Below, in pieces: positions 1 to 5,814 of a stretch of 7,379 nt of DNA. The notes beneath the pieces are model-generated. The model did no database searches. It was not told the origin of the DNA and was given only the letters and a program-made list of their open reading frames with translations. Location of the stretch: positions 1 through 7,379 of the forward strand of contig JAZRFR010000078.1 in NCBI GenBank assembly GCA_045643785.1. Direction: 5' to 3'. The translations under genes were made by a program, and so were the position numbers. The number at the start of each line of letters is the position of its first letter. The first letter of the stretch is position 1. The DNA comes from CAMEON01 sp045643785. GTDB lineage: Bacteria; Bacillota; Clostridia; Oscillospirales; CAG-272.

Positions 1-283
1 CGGAGAAGGTGTTCTCGCAGGCGGCGGCGCGGATGCCCGCGTGCTTGTTGGCAGCCATGGACATGCCGATGCCCGTGCCGCAAATGAGGATGCCCAGAGG
101 GGCAACGCCGCCCGTCACTGCCTCACACAGGGCGTGGGCGAAAACGGTATAGTTGCAGGACTCGGGAGCATCGGTGCCCACGTCGATGACCTCAATACCG
201 CGAGCCTCCAGATGTGCCTTAACCTTCTGCTTCAGATTGTAGCCCGCGTGATCCGAGCCCATAACGATCTTTTTGATTTCCAT
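1..283 (-). CDS. rpiB: Ribose-5-phosphate isomerase B, N-terminal 94 residues (3' end outside window)
   Basis: RpiB interconverts ribose 5-phosphate and ribulose 5-phosphate in the cytoplasmic pentose phosphate pathway. The ATG at 283 opens a frame that stays open to the window edge. Seen in the translation: an N-terminal strand followed by the SDHAG motif (residues 10-14), whose Asp-His contribute to sugar binding in the RpiB/LacAB family, and a GILICGTGIGMSMAANK block (about residues 68-84) with the family's catalytic-base cysteine and phosphate-binding GTGIGMS loop. A clear AGGAGG lies about 9 nt before the ATG. The gene follows tsaB after only 20 nt, so it is probably the next gene of the same operon. 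LacA/LacB subunits are related, but the motif set and non-lac context favour RpiB. The C-terminal part, including the later conserved histidine, cannot be checked. Confidence 0.93.
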   Translation of the reverse strand, partial: MEIKKIVMGSDHAGYNLKQKVKAHLEARGIEVIDVGTDAPESCNYTVFAHALCEAVTGGVAPLGILICGTGIGMSMAANKHAGIRAAACENTFS

Positions 284-303
284 CGGTATTTCCTCCTGTG
301 GGA

Positions 304-1023
304 TCAGTTGTTTTCTTGATTCAATTTTTCCATCCGTACCCGCTCGGCCTGAGAGGGGCGGAGGTATACGGGGGCGAGCTCAAAATCCGTGGTGCGAACA
401 CCCTCCCGATAGAGTCGAAGCCCTGCCATAGCGGTATTGTATCCGCTCTGGTGAATGAGCCGCTCGGGGAGCAGGATCAAGCGATCTCCCATGGACTCCG
501 AAAGGGCGTCGTACACCAGTTTTGCCCCGTCGCCCATGAGATACACAGGGCGGTCGGGGTATTTCGTTGCCAATTCTTCTCCAAGCTCGGTAATCGCCAG
601 CGCCCGATCCTCACAAAGGCGGGTCAGGGAAGTACCGTCGGATGCAAACAACGCGTTGTATACCTGCTGACGGCGAGCGTTCATGGAGGGGCAAAGAATG
701 CCGTTCAGAGCAACACCGTTGAGGGCCAGCGCCTCCAAGGTGGACACGCCAATGCAGGGCTTATCCTTCCCGAAAGCGATACCCTTCACCGTAGCCGCGC
801 CAATGCGCACGCCCGTAAAGGAGCCGGGACCCGCGGTGCAGACGAACAGATCCACGTCGTCCACGGTGTAACCGGCGATCTTTAAGACGGATTCCACCAT
901 GGGGAGCAGTGTCTCGGAGTGCGTATGCCCCGTGTTGATCGTGTACTCCGCAATGAGCTTTTCATCCTCACAAAGAGCCACCGAGCCGACCTGCGCGGTG
1001 GAATCCAGAGCCAATATCAGCAT
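304..1023 (-). CDS. tsaB: tRNA threonylcarbamoyladenosine biosynthesis protein TsaB
   Basis: TsaB is the non-catalytic ASKHA-fold partner of TsaD. With TsaE they transfer threonylcarbamoyl from TC-AMP to A37 of tRNAs reading ANN codons. The 239-residue protein has the usual TsaB length. Visible hallmarks are the N-terminal LALDST strand (residues 4-9), the HSET segment (35-38), the AGPGSFTGVRIG glycine-rich signature (64-75) and a C-terminal PVYLRPSQAER motif (about 218-229). The ATG at 1023 is preceded 7 nt upstream by AAAGGAGG (1031-1038), inside the 3' end of tsaE. The two frames overlap by 7 nt, which implies translational coupling. TsaD is not in the window. TsaD itself is longer and carries metal-binding HxxxH residues not seen here. 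Confidence 0.96.
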   Translation of the reverse strand: MLILALDSTAQVGSVALCEDEKLIAEYTINTGHTHSETLLPMVESVLKIAGYTVDDVDLFVCTAGPGSFTGVRIGAATVKGIAFGKDKPCIGVSTLEALALNGVALNGILCPSMNARRQQVYNALFASDGTSLTRLCEDRALAITELGEELATKYPDRPVYLMGDGAKLVYDALSESMGDRLILLPERLIHQSGYNTAMAGLRLYREGVRTTDFELAPVYLRPSQAERVRMEKLNQENN

Positions 1024-1508
1024 AGCGGCGCCTCCTTTACAGAAATGGTGATGATTCGTTTATCCACTTCGGGCGGGCATTTCTCAATGCGTACCTCCAA
1101 GTAGACCTCGGGCAGAGCGAAGGGGATCTTCTCGCACCATTCGGCCACGCAAACCCCCGCGTCGGGGTAGTCCTCAAAGCCGATGGAGTAGAGATCGTCC
1201 TCCGACTCAATGCGGTACATATCAAAGTGGAAAAGGGGCTTCTTTCCCGCCACACGGTACTCGTTGACGAGAGAGAAGGTAGGGGAGCGGACACCCCGCC
1301 CGGGAGCCATGACCGATGCCAGCCCCCGCACGAAGGCAGTCTTGCCCACGCCGAGATCGCCGTACATAGCGATAAACGCAGGGCAGGTCTTATCCGACTC
1401 CATGAGCTTCGCCAGCGCCGCGCCCACCGCCTCGGTCTCCTCGGGGGAGCTCGTGGTGAGGGTGACGGGCAGGCTGTTCAAAGTGAATTCTTGCATAGCC
1501 GCACTCAC
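1017..1508 (-). CDS. tsaE: tRNA threonylcarbamoyladenosine biosynthesis ATPase TsaE
   Basis: TsaE (YjeE family) is the small P-loop ATPase that binds the TsaB-TsaD dimer and is needed for repeated cycles of t6A synthesis. The 163-residue product matches the family size. Seen: Walker A GDLGVGKT (residues 50-57), the SPTF switch segment (75-78) with following LVNEY, HFDMYR (94-99), and AEWCEKI (122-128) with the conserved Glu-Trp. The preferred start is GTG at 1508, whose GTGA overlaps the TGA of the upstream DUF896 gene by 4 nt, a typical coupled start. An in-frame ATG at 1496 is an alternative that would drop four residues; neither has a strong ribosome binding site. The 3' end overlaps tsaB by 7 nt. 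Confidence 0.95.
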   Translation of the reverse strand: MSAAMQEFTLNSLPVTLTTSSPEETEAVGAALAKLMESDKTCPAFIAMYGDLGVGKTAFVRGLASVMAPGRGVRSPTFSLVNEYRVAGKKPLFHFDMYRIESEDDLYSIGFEDYPDAGVCVAEWCEKIPFALPEVYLEVRIEKCPPEVDKRIITISVKEAPLC

Positions 1509-1723
1509 GATCTCTTGGTATTCTTGTCCTTGACCTGCTCGCGGGTCCCGTCGGGACGCACGATGACGGTATTATCCAGAATACCCGTCATGGAGGCGCG
1601 GAATTCCCGGATGTACTCGGTACGCAGAGCGGCGCGTTCTTCCAGCTCCGCCTCGGTCAGAGTCTCTCCCGCCTTGACGCGGCGGGCAAATTCGTTGATA
1701 CGGTCGAGTTTTGCTTGTTCCAT
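1505..1723 (-). CDS. DUF896 (YnzC/UPF0291) small protein
   Basis: This is a 72-residue basic protein. It resembles the YnzC/UPF0291 family of Bacillota: an N-terminal helical hairpin beginning KLDRINEFARRVKAG (residues 5-19), the turn-and-helix TEAELEERAALRTEYI (23-38), then EFRASM (40-45) and a polar tail after a DNTVIVRPDG segment (50-59). The family function is not established; Bacillus members form a short two-helix bundle, and no catalytic residues are apparent. The ATG at 1723 has CAAGGA about 6 nt upstream. The TGA stop overlaps the GTG of tsaE, so this gene heads the tsaE-tsaB-rpiB cluster. I see no own promoter in the 104 nt separating it from pheT; that gap is filled mostly by a two-hairpin repeat. 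Confidence 0.88.
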   Translation of the reverse strand: MEQAKLDRINEFARRVKAGETLTEAELEERAALRTEYIREFRASMTGILDNTVIVRPDGTREQVKDKNTKRS

Positions 1724-1747
1724 TATTTGTCCTTGTGTTACATCTTT

Positions 1748-1820
1748 TTGTTGAAAGTTTTGGGGATTCTTAAGGGACTTTTTTAAAAGTCCCTTAAGCG
1801 GGTCCGGGGCAGAGCCCCAA
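1748..1820 (-). repeat. Two-hairpin intergenic repeat, copy A (after pheT)
   Basis: In the sense (minus) direction this copy starts 7 nt after the pheT stop. First comes a short stem, UUGGGGC (1820-1814), triloop UCU, GCCCCGG (1810-1804), in which the two outer pairs are U-G wobbles. A CCCGC linker follows, then a perfect 14-bp A/U-ended stem (1798-1785 with 1782-1769). The tail AATCCCCAAAACTTTCAACAA closes the unit. It shares plan, loop and flanks with copies B and C. No run of U follows the long stem, so it is not a standard intrinsic terminator. It fills most of the pheT-DUF896 gap. Confidence 0.85.
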
Positions 1821-1827
1821 GAACCCC

Positions 1828-4236
1828 TTACGCTCTCAGCTTCAGACCCAGCTTGAATTCCAGATCCTTGAGGATCTTCTTGGTGGCCTTGTCGGCCTCC
1901 TCCACGGTCAGGGTCTTGTCAGCGGCGCGGAGAGTCACGCGGAAGGCCACGGACTTGTTGCCCTCACCGATGGAAGCGCCGCGGTAGATGTCGAACAGAG
2001 CCACGTTCTCCACCAGCTTGCCGCCTGCCTTACGCATGATGGCCATGATGGAGCCAACCTCCATGTCCTCGGGACAGATGAAGGAGAAGTCACGGGTGGT
2101 AGCAGGGAACTTAGGCAGAGGCTTATAGTCGATCACCATGTTGGCGTTGTCCCACAGAGCCTCGAAGTCAACCGTCGCGCAGTACAGAGCCTGATTGTCG
2201 AAACCGTACTCAGCAGCCACAACGGGATGGATCTGACCAAAGATAGCCAGCTCTACACCGTCCTCGGTCAAAACCTTGGCGCAACGGCCGGGATGGAATG
2301 CGGGATCCTCGGTGTAAGCAGTGAAGGTGGCATTCTTGATGCGTGCCAGAGCCAGAATGTTCTCAATGACACCCTTCATGGCGTAGAAGTCCACGCCGCC
2401 GTACATACCAAGGGTGACTACCTTCTTCTCGGCGGGCAGGTCGCCCTCGTTCTCGGCGGGAATGTAAACGGTAGCATCCTCAAAGAGACGGACGTTCTCG
2501 TTGGAGAAGTTGTTGTTTCTCTCCAGAACCTCCAGCATGGAGGGCAGAGCGGTGGTGCGCATGATCGAGGTGTCCTCGCCCAGAGGGTTGGAGATCACCA
2601 CAGAGCGGCGCAGAGCGCTGTCGGCGGGCATGCGGATGCGGTCGTAGAACTTGGGAGAGATGAAGGAGAAGGTCTGGATCTGATCCATACCCATGCCGTA
2701 CAGAGCGCGATCCAGAGCCAGCTCAAAGGCCTGCTTGGGATTGCGGCCGCCCTGGGTGGTCTCGGCGTTCATGTAGGTCGCCTTGATTTCGTTGTAGCCG
2801 TAGATACGGATGATCTCCTCGGCAATGTCGCTCATGAGATTCAGGTCACCGCGGAAGGAGGGAGGAATAATCGTATCGCCCTCAACGCGGCACTCCAGCT
2901 TCGTGAGAATGTCCACCATGTACTCGCGGGTCAGGTCAACGCCCAGGAACTTGTTCATGCGCTCCACCTCGAAGGGGATACGCACCTCGGGCTTGTGGGT
3001 GGGGTAGCAGTCGATGATGCCGTCCACCACGTCACCTGCGCCCAGCATCTCTACCAGCTCGCAGGCTCTCTGCAGAGCGGGCAGGGCGTTGTTGGGATCC
3101 AGCTCCTTCTCGAAGCGGGAAGAGGACTCGGTACGCATCTTGTTCTTCTTGGCGGTCACGCGGACGGAGGAGCCCAGGAAGCAAGCCGACTCGAACACCA
3201 CGGTAGCCGTACCGTCCTTGATCTCGCTGTTGGCGCCGCCCATGACACCGGCCAGAGCGCAAGCCTTCTTCTCGTCAGCGATGACCAGCATGGAGGAATC
3301 CAGTACGTGATCGATATCGTCCAGAGACTTGAAGCACTCACCGTCGTTTGCGCGGCGAACGCGGATAGCGGCGCCGTCCAGCATGGCGTAGTCAAAGGCG
3401 TGCATGGGCTGGCCGTACTCCAGCATGACGTAGTTGGTGATGTCCACGATGTTGTTGATGGGACGGACACCGGCGGCGCGGAGGCGGCGGCGCATCCACA
3501 TGGGGGAGGGAGCGATCTTTACGTTCTTCACCACGCGGGCGGCGTAGCGGTAGCAGAGATCGGGCGCCTCAATGCCCACGGTCAGATAATTCTCAATCTT
3601 GTCACCGTCACCTGCGCCCTTCACCTCGGGGGTGTGGAGAGTCAGAGGACGGCCGCAGGAAACGGCGGTCTCGCGAGCCAGACCGATAACGGGGAGACAG
3701 GCAGGACGGTTGGAGGTGATCTCGAACTCCACCACGGTGTCGCAGAGATCCAGAGCCTCGCGGATGTCCATACCGATCTTGTCAGCGAACTCCTCGCCAA
3801 GGATCAGAATACCGTTTGCCTCCTTGCCGGGGCAGTCGTGCTCGGTGAGATTCAATTCGTTAAAGGAGCAGAGCATACCGTTGGAGGGAACGCCGCGGAG
3901 CTTGCCTGCCTTGATGACGATATCACCGGGCAGATGTGCCACGGGCAGAGCGGCGGGAACGATGGCGCCCTCGAAGACGTTCTGGGCACCGGTGACGATC
4001 TGCTGAATGCCCTCGGCGGCAGCGCCGCAGTCCACCTGGCAGATGAAGAGGTGATCGGAATCGGGGTGACGCTCCATCTTCACGATGCGAGCCACCACTC
4101 CGTTCTGAATATCGTCGCCCAGTACCTCGTAGCCCTCAACCTTGGAGCCCGTGTAGGTCAGCTTCTCGCAGTAATCGCGGATGGCGACGTCCTTTACGCT
4201 GACGTAATCCGCCAGCCAGTTCATAGAAAGATTCAT
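1828..4236 (-). CDS. pheT: Phenylalanine--tRNA ligase beta subunit
   Basis: PheT is the beta subunit of the cytoplasmic (alpha-beta)2 phenylalanyl-tRNA synthetase; it binds tRNA-Phe and hydrolyses mischarged Tyr-tRNA-Phe. The 802 residues match the full-length bacterial form. Domain order from the translation: N-terminal B1 segment; EMAP-like tRNA-binding domain (about 40-150); B3/4 editing domain (about 210-390) with GQPMHAFD (275-282) and GVMGG (330-334); B5 domain (about 418-485) ending in AEEIIRIYGYNEI; a catalytic-like core (about 490-690); and a C-terminal FDX-ACB anticodon-binding domain (about 708-802) beginning PKFPATTRDFSF. AGAAGG lies 7 nt before the ATG at 4236, which selects this start over the in-frame Met at residue 5. 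pheS lies upstream, separated by 105 nt that contain repeat copy B, an unusually long gap for this pair. Confidence 0.98.
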   Translation of the reverse strand: MNLSMNWLADYVSVKDVAIRDYCEKLTYTGSKVEGYEVLGDDIQNGVVARIVKMERHPDSDHLFICQVDCGAAAEGIQQIVTGAQNVFEGAIVPAALPVAHLPGDIVIKAGKLRGVPSNGMLCSFNELNLTEHDCPGKEANGILILGEEFADKIGMDIREALDLCDTVVEFEITSNRPACLPVIGLARETAVSCGRPLTLHTPEVKGAGDGDKIENYLTVGIEAPDLCYRYAARVVKNVKIAPSPMWMRRRLRAAGVRPINNIVDITNYVMLEYGQPMHAFDYAMLDGAAIRVRRANDGECFKSLDDIDHVLDSSMLVIADEKKACALAGVMGGANSEIKDGTATVVFESACFLGSSVRVTAKKNKMRTESSSRFEKELDPNNALPALQRACELVEMLGAGDVVDGIIDCYPTHKPEVRIPFEVERMNKFLGVDLTREYMVDILTKLECRVEGDTIIPPSFRGDLNLMSDIAEEIIRIYGYNEIKATYMNAETTQGGRNPKQAFELALDRALYGMGMDQIQTFSFISPKFYDRIRMPADSALRRSVVISNPLGEDTSIMRTTALPSMLEVLERNNNFSNENVRLFEDATVYIPAENEGDLPAEKKVVTLGMYGGVDFYAMKGVIENILALARIKNATFTAYTEDPAFHPGRCAKVLTEDGVELAIFGQIHPVVAAEYGFDNQALYCATVDFEALWDNANMVIDYKPLPKFPATTRDFSFICPEDMEVGSIMAIMRKAGGKLVENVALFDIYRGASIGEGNKSVAFRVTLRAADKTLTVEEADKATKKILKDLEFKLGLKLRA

Positions 4237-4263
4237 TGTATATTACCTTCTTTTAAGACATAT

Positions 4264-4341
4264 TTGTTTTGAAAGTTTTTGGAGATTCCAAAGAACCTTT
4301 TTTCAAAAAGGTTCTTTGGCGGGTGCAGGGCAGAGCCCTGC
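4264..4341 (-). repeat. Two-hairpin intergenic repeat, copy B (between pheS and pheT)
   Basis: The short stem begins at the first base after the pheS stop codon: GCAGGGC (4341-4335), triloop UCU, GCCCTGC (4331-4325). A CCCG linker leads to a perfect 15-bp stem (4319-4305 with 4302-4288) ending CCAAAG/CTTTGG, then the tail AATCTCCAAAAACTTTC. Relative to copies A and C both stems differ by paired substitutions, while the UCU loop and the flanking tail are kept. The pheT ribosome binding site lies 15-20 nt downstream of this unit. Confidence 0.88.
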
Positions 4342-5361
4342 TTAGAACTGCGAGAGGAAGCGGACGTCGTTCTCGTAGAGGTGACGGATGTCGTCGATGT
4401 GGTACTTGAGCATGGCGATACGCTCAACGCCCATACCGAAGGCAAAGCCGCTGTACACGGTGGGATCAATACCGCCCATCTCCAAAACGTGGGGATGTAC
4501 CATACCGGCGCCCAGGATCTCGATCCAACCCTCGTTCTTGCACAGACGGCAACCCTTGCCGCCGCAGGCGAAGCAGGAAATATCAACCTCTGCGGAGGGC
4601 TCGGTGAAGGGGAAGTGGTGAGGACGGAAGCGGATGCGGGTATCGGAGCCGAACTCCTTCTTGGCGAAAGCGTCCAGCGTGCCGCGCAGATCACCCATGG
4701 TGATGCCCTTGTCGATCACCAGACCCTCCAGCTGATGGAACAGAGGAGAGTGGGTGGCGTCCATGGCGTCGGAGCGGTACACGCGACCGGGGGAGATGAT
4801 GCGGATGGGGGGCTTCTGATTCTCCATCACGCGAGCCTGCACAGAGGAGGTCTGGGTGCGGAGAAGCATCTTTTCGGTGATGTAGAAGGTGTCCTGGGTG
4901 TCTCTTGCGGGATGATCCTCAGGAATATTGAGCGCCTGGAAGTTGTAGTAGTCAAACTCCACCTCGGGGCCTTCCTCAATGGAGAAGCCCAGACCGATGA
5001 AAATGTCCTCCAGGTCGCGCTGCACCAGATTCAGAGGATGCACGTGACCCATCTTGGAAGCATTACCGGGCATGGTGACGTCCAGCTTTTCTTCCTTCAG
5101 CTGACGCTCCAGAGCCTCGGCGGCCAAGGTCTCCTTGCGGGCGGTCATGGCGGCCTCAATGTCGGCGCGCACCTCGTTGGCGATCTGACCGACAACGGGA
5201 CGCTCCTCGGGGGTCAGCTGTCCCATGCCGCGCAGAACGGCGGTCAGCTCACCCTTCTTACCCAGGTACTTAACGCGAAGGGCCTCCAGATCCGCACCGT
5301 CGGCGGCGATGGCGGCAAGAGCTTCGCTTCTGATTTGTTCGAGATTTTCTTTCATGCTCAT
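4342..5361 (-). CDS. pheS: Phenylalanine--tRNA ligase alpha subunit
   Basis: PheS is the catalytic class II subunit that forms phenylalanyl-adenylate and charges tRNA-Phe. From the ATG at 5361 it has 339 residues, normal for Bacillota. Seen: an N-terminal charged helical arm (about 1-90) for tRNA contact; the start of the catalytic domain, SKMGHVHPL (102-110); class II motif 2 RIISPGRVYRSD to HQLEG (187-213); FPFTEPSAEVD (250-260); and motif 3 GFAFGMGVERIAML (305-318), whose Ala307 is the position known to set Phe specificity. A CxxC...CxxC cluster (Cys263, 266, 271, 274) is the small knuckle found in many Gram-positive PheS. The start at 5361 is chosen because the in-frame ATG at 5457 lies inside the T-box terminator. 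Met3 (ATG at 5355) is a minor alternative. Expression is controlled by the upstream T-box. Confidence 0.97.
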   Translation of the reverse strand: MSMKENLEQIRSEALAAIAADGADLEALRVKYLGKKGELTAVLRGMGQLTPEERPVVGQIANEVRADIEAAMTARKETLAAEALERQLKEEKLDVTMPGNASKMGHVHPLNLVQRDLEDIFIGLGFSIEEGPEVEFDYYNFQALNIPEDHPARDTQDTFYITEKMLLRTQTSSVQARVMENQKPPIRIISPGRVYRSDAMDATHSPLFHQLEGLVIDKGITMGDLRGTLDAFAKKEFGSDTRIRFRPHHFPFTEPSAEVDISCFACGGKGCRLCKNEGWIEILGAGMVHPHVLEMGGIDPTVYSGFAFGMGVERIAMLKYHIDDIRHLYENDVRFLSQF

Positions 5362-5374
5362 GATGATTTGTATT

Positions 5375-5380
5375 TCCTTT
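5375..5380 (-). promoter_or_regulatory. pheS ribosome binding site
   Basis: AAAGGA lies 13 nt before the ATG at 5361 and 19 nt before the ATG at 5355. The spacing is long, but it is the only purine-rich Shine-Dalgarno match downstream of the T-box terminator. It favours 5361 as the start and excludes the upstream in-frame ATG. Confidence 0.65.
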
Positions 5381-5415
5381 CGTAGTAGAAACAATGAATA
5401 TGATCGCCCACGGGG

Positions 5416-5483
5416 AGAAAAAGAGACTCCCGCCCCATGGACGGATAAACGATACACCTATCCGTGTAAACTGGGACGGGAGT
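5416..5483 (-). terminator. T-box-controlled intrinsic terminator before pheS
   Basis: Left arm ACTCCCGTCCC (5483-5473) pairs over 11 bp, with one G-U, to GGGGCGGGAGT (5436-5426). It is followed by CTCTTTTTCT (5425-5416). The left arm lies directly after the T-box sequence, so the antiterminator and terminator are mutually exclusive. The loop is long and holds its own 7-bp hairpin, ACGGATA (5465-5459) with TATCCGT (5447-5441), giving a stacked, two-tier terminator. Confidence 0.9.
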
Positions 5484-5718
5484 TCTCCCGCGGTACCACC
5501 CGGTTTCCGTTCGCCAAAGCAGGGAACGACACCTTGTTGCGGATGGATAACGGCATCCTACCGGACAGGGCTACGCATACCGCGGATAAACTGCGGTACT
5601 TAACTCTGTCAGCTCCGAGGCGAAATGCCGCCGTCACAAGTCCGTACCGCTTCCAGCCACCCCCTCGGGGGACGGTATCTCTCTGTTGAACTTGCCCTTG
5701 ACGGAGGCGAACCTCATC
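5416..5718 (-). ncRNA. T-box riboswitch leader of pheST, tRNA-Phe specific
   Basis: This is a tRNA-sensing leader that reads through when uncharged tRNA-Phe binds. Seen in transcription order: GATGAGG at 5718-5712 opening stem I; CAGAGAGA then GGCTGGAAGCGG, the AG-bulge and distal-loop elements of stem I; and the returning strand GACGGCGGC followed by ATTTCG and CCTC. That loop holds the specifier UUC (5624-5622), flanked 3' by the usual purine. Next come candidate stem II (TACCGC/GCGGTA) and stem III (CGTTC/GAACG) hairpins, then the T-box GGGTGGTACCGCG (5501-5489). Its UGGU (5498-5495) fits an ACCA tRNA end, as expected for tRNA-Phe with A73. A terminator follows at 5483-5416. UUC (Phe) as specifier agrees with the downstream gene. 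The exact 5' end is not determined. Confidence 0.95.
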
Positions 5719-5731
5719 GTAGCATTGGATA

Positions 5732-5806
5732 TTGTTATGGAGGTTTTTGAGATTCTTAAGAACTTTTTCAAAAAATTCTTAAGCGGGGTTTGGGGCAGAG
5801 CCCCAA
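5732..5806 (-). repeat. Two-hairpin intergenic repeat, copy C (between tyrS and the pheS leader)
   Basis: In the sense direction it starts 8 nt after the tyrS stop: TTGGGGC (5806-5800), triloop UCU, GCCCCAA (5796-5790), a CCCCG linker, then a 14-bp stem (5783-5770 with 5768-5755) and the tail AATCTCAAAAACCTCC. One pair of the long stem is U-G in the sense RNA and would be C-A on the other strand. The unit ends about 14 nt before stem I of the pheS T-box. No U-run follows it. Confidence 0.87.
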
Positions 5807-5814
5807 GCACTCTC

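Noticed and set aside
298..885. Plus-strand open frame of 195 codons opposite tsaB
   Set aside because: Shadow of tsaB; it even begins at the complement of the rpiB-tsaB junction and shows no recognisable domain.
1748..1820. Reading the two-hairpin repeats as classical rho-independent terminators
   Set aside because: Neither strand has a U-run directly after a G/C-rich stem; the long stem is A/U-ended and followed by AATCYCCAAAA. A termination or processing role is possible but not shown.
2227..4272. Long plus-strand open frame of 681 codons opposite pheT
   Set aside because: It is the complement of a full-length pheT with all expected domains. Its composition (rich in His, Val, Gly, Leu) mirrors pheT codons, it has no promoter, and it arises because the gene avoids UUA, CUA and UCA codons.
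4540..4575. Cys-rich cluster in PheS as a novel zinc insertion
   Set aside because: A CxxC...CxxC knuckle at this place is, from memory, common in PheS of many Gram-positive bacteria.
4279..5385. Plus-strand open frame of 368 codons opposite pheS
   Set aside because: Antisense shadow of pheS with the same phase and composition bias; no family resemblance.
5362..5457. 32-residue N-terminal extension of pheS from the ATG at 5457
   Set aside because: It would be translated from inside the T-box terminator loop and lacks a ribosome binding site; PheS family N-termini fit the start at 5361.
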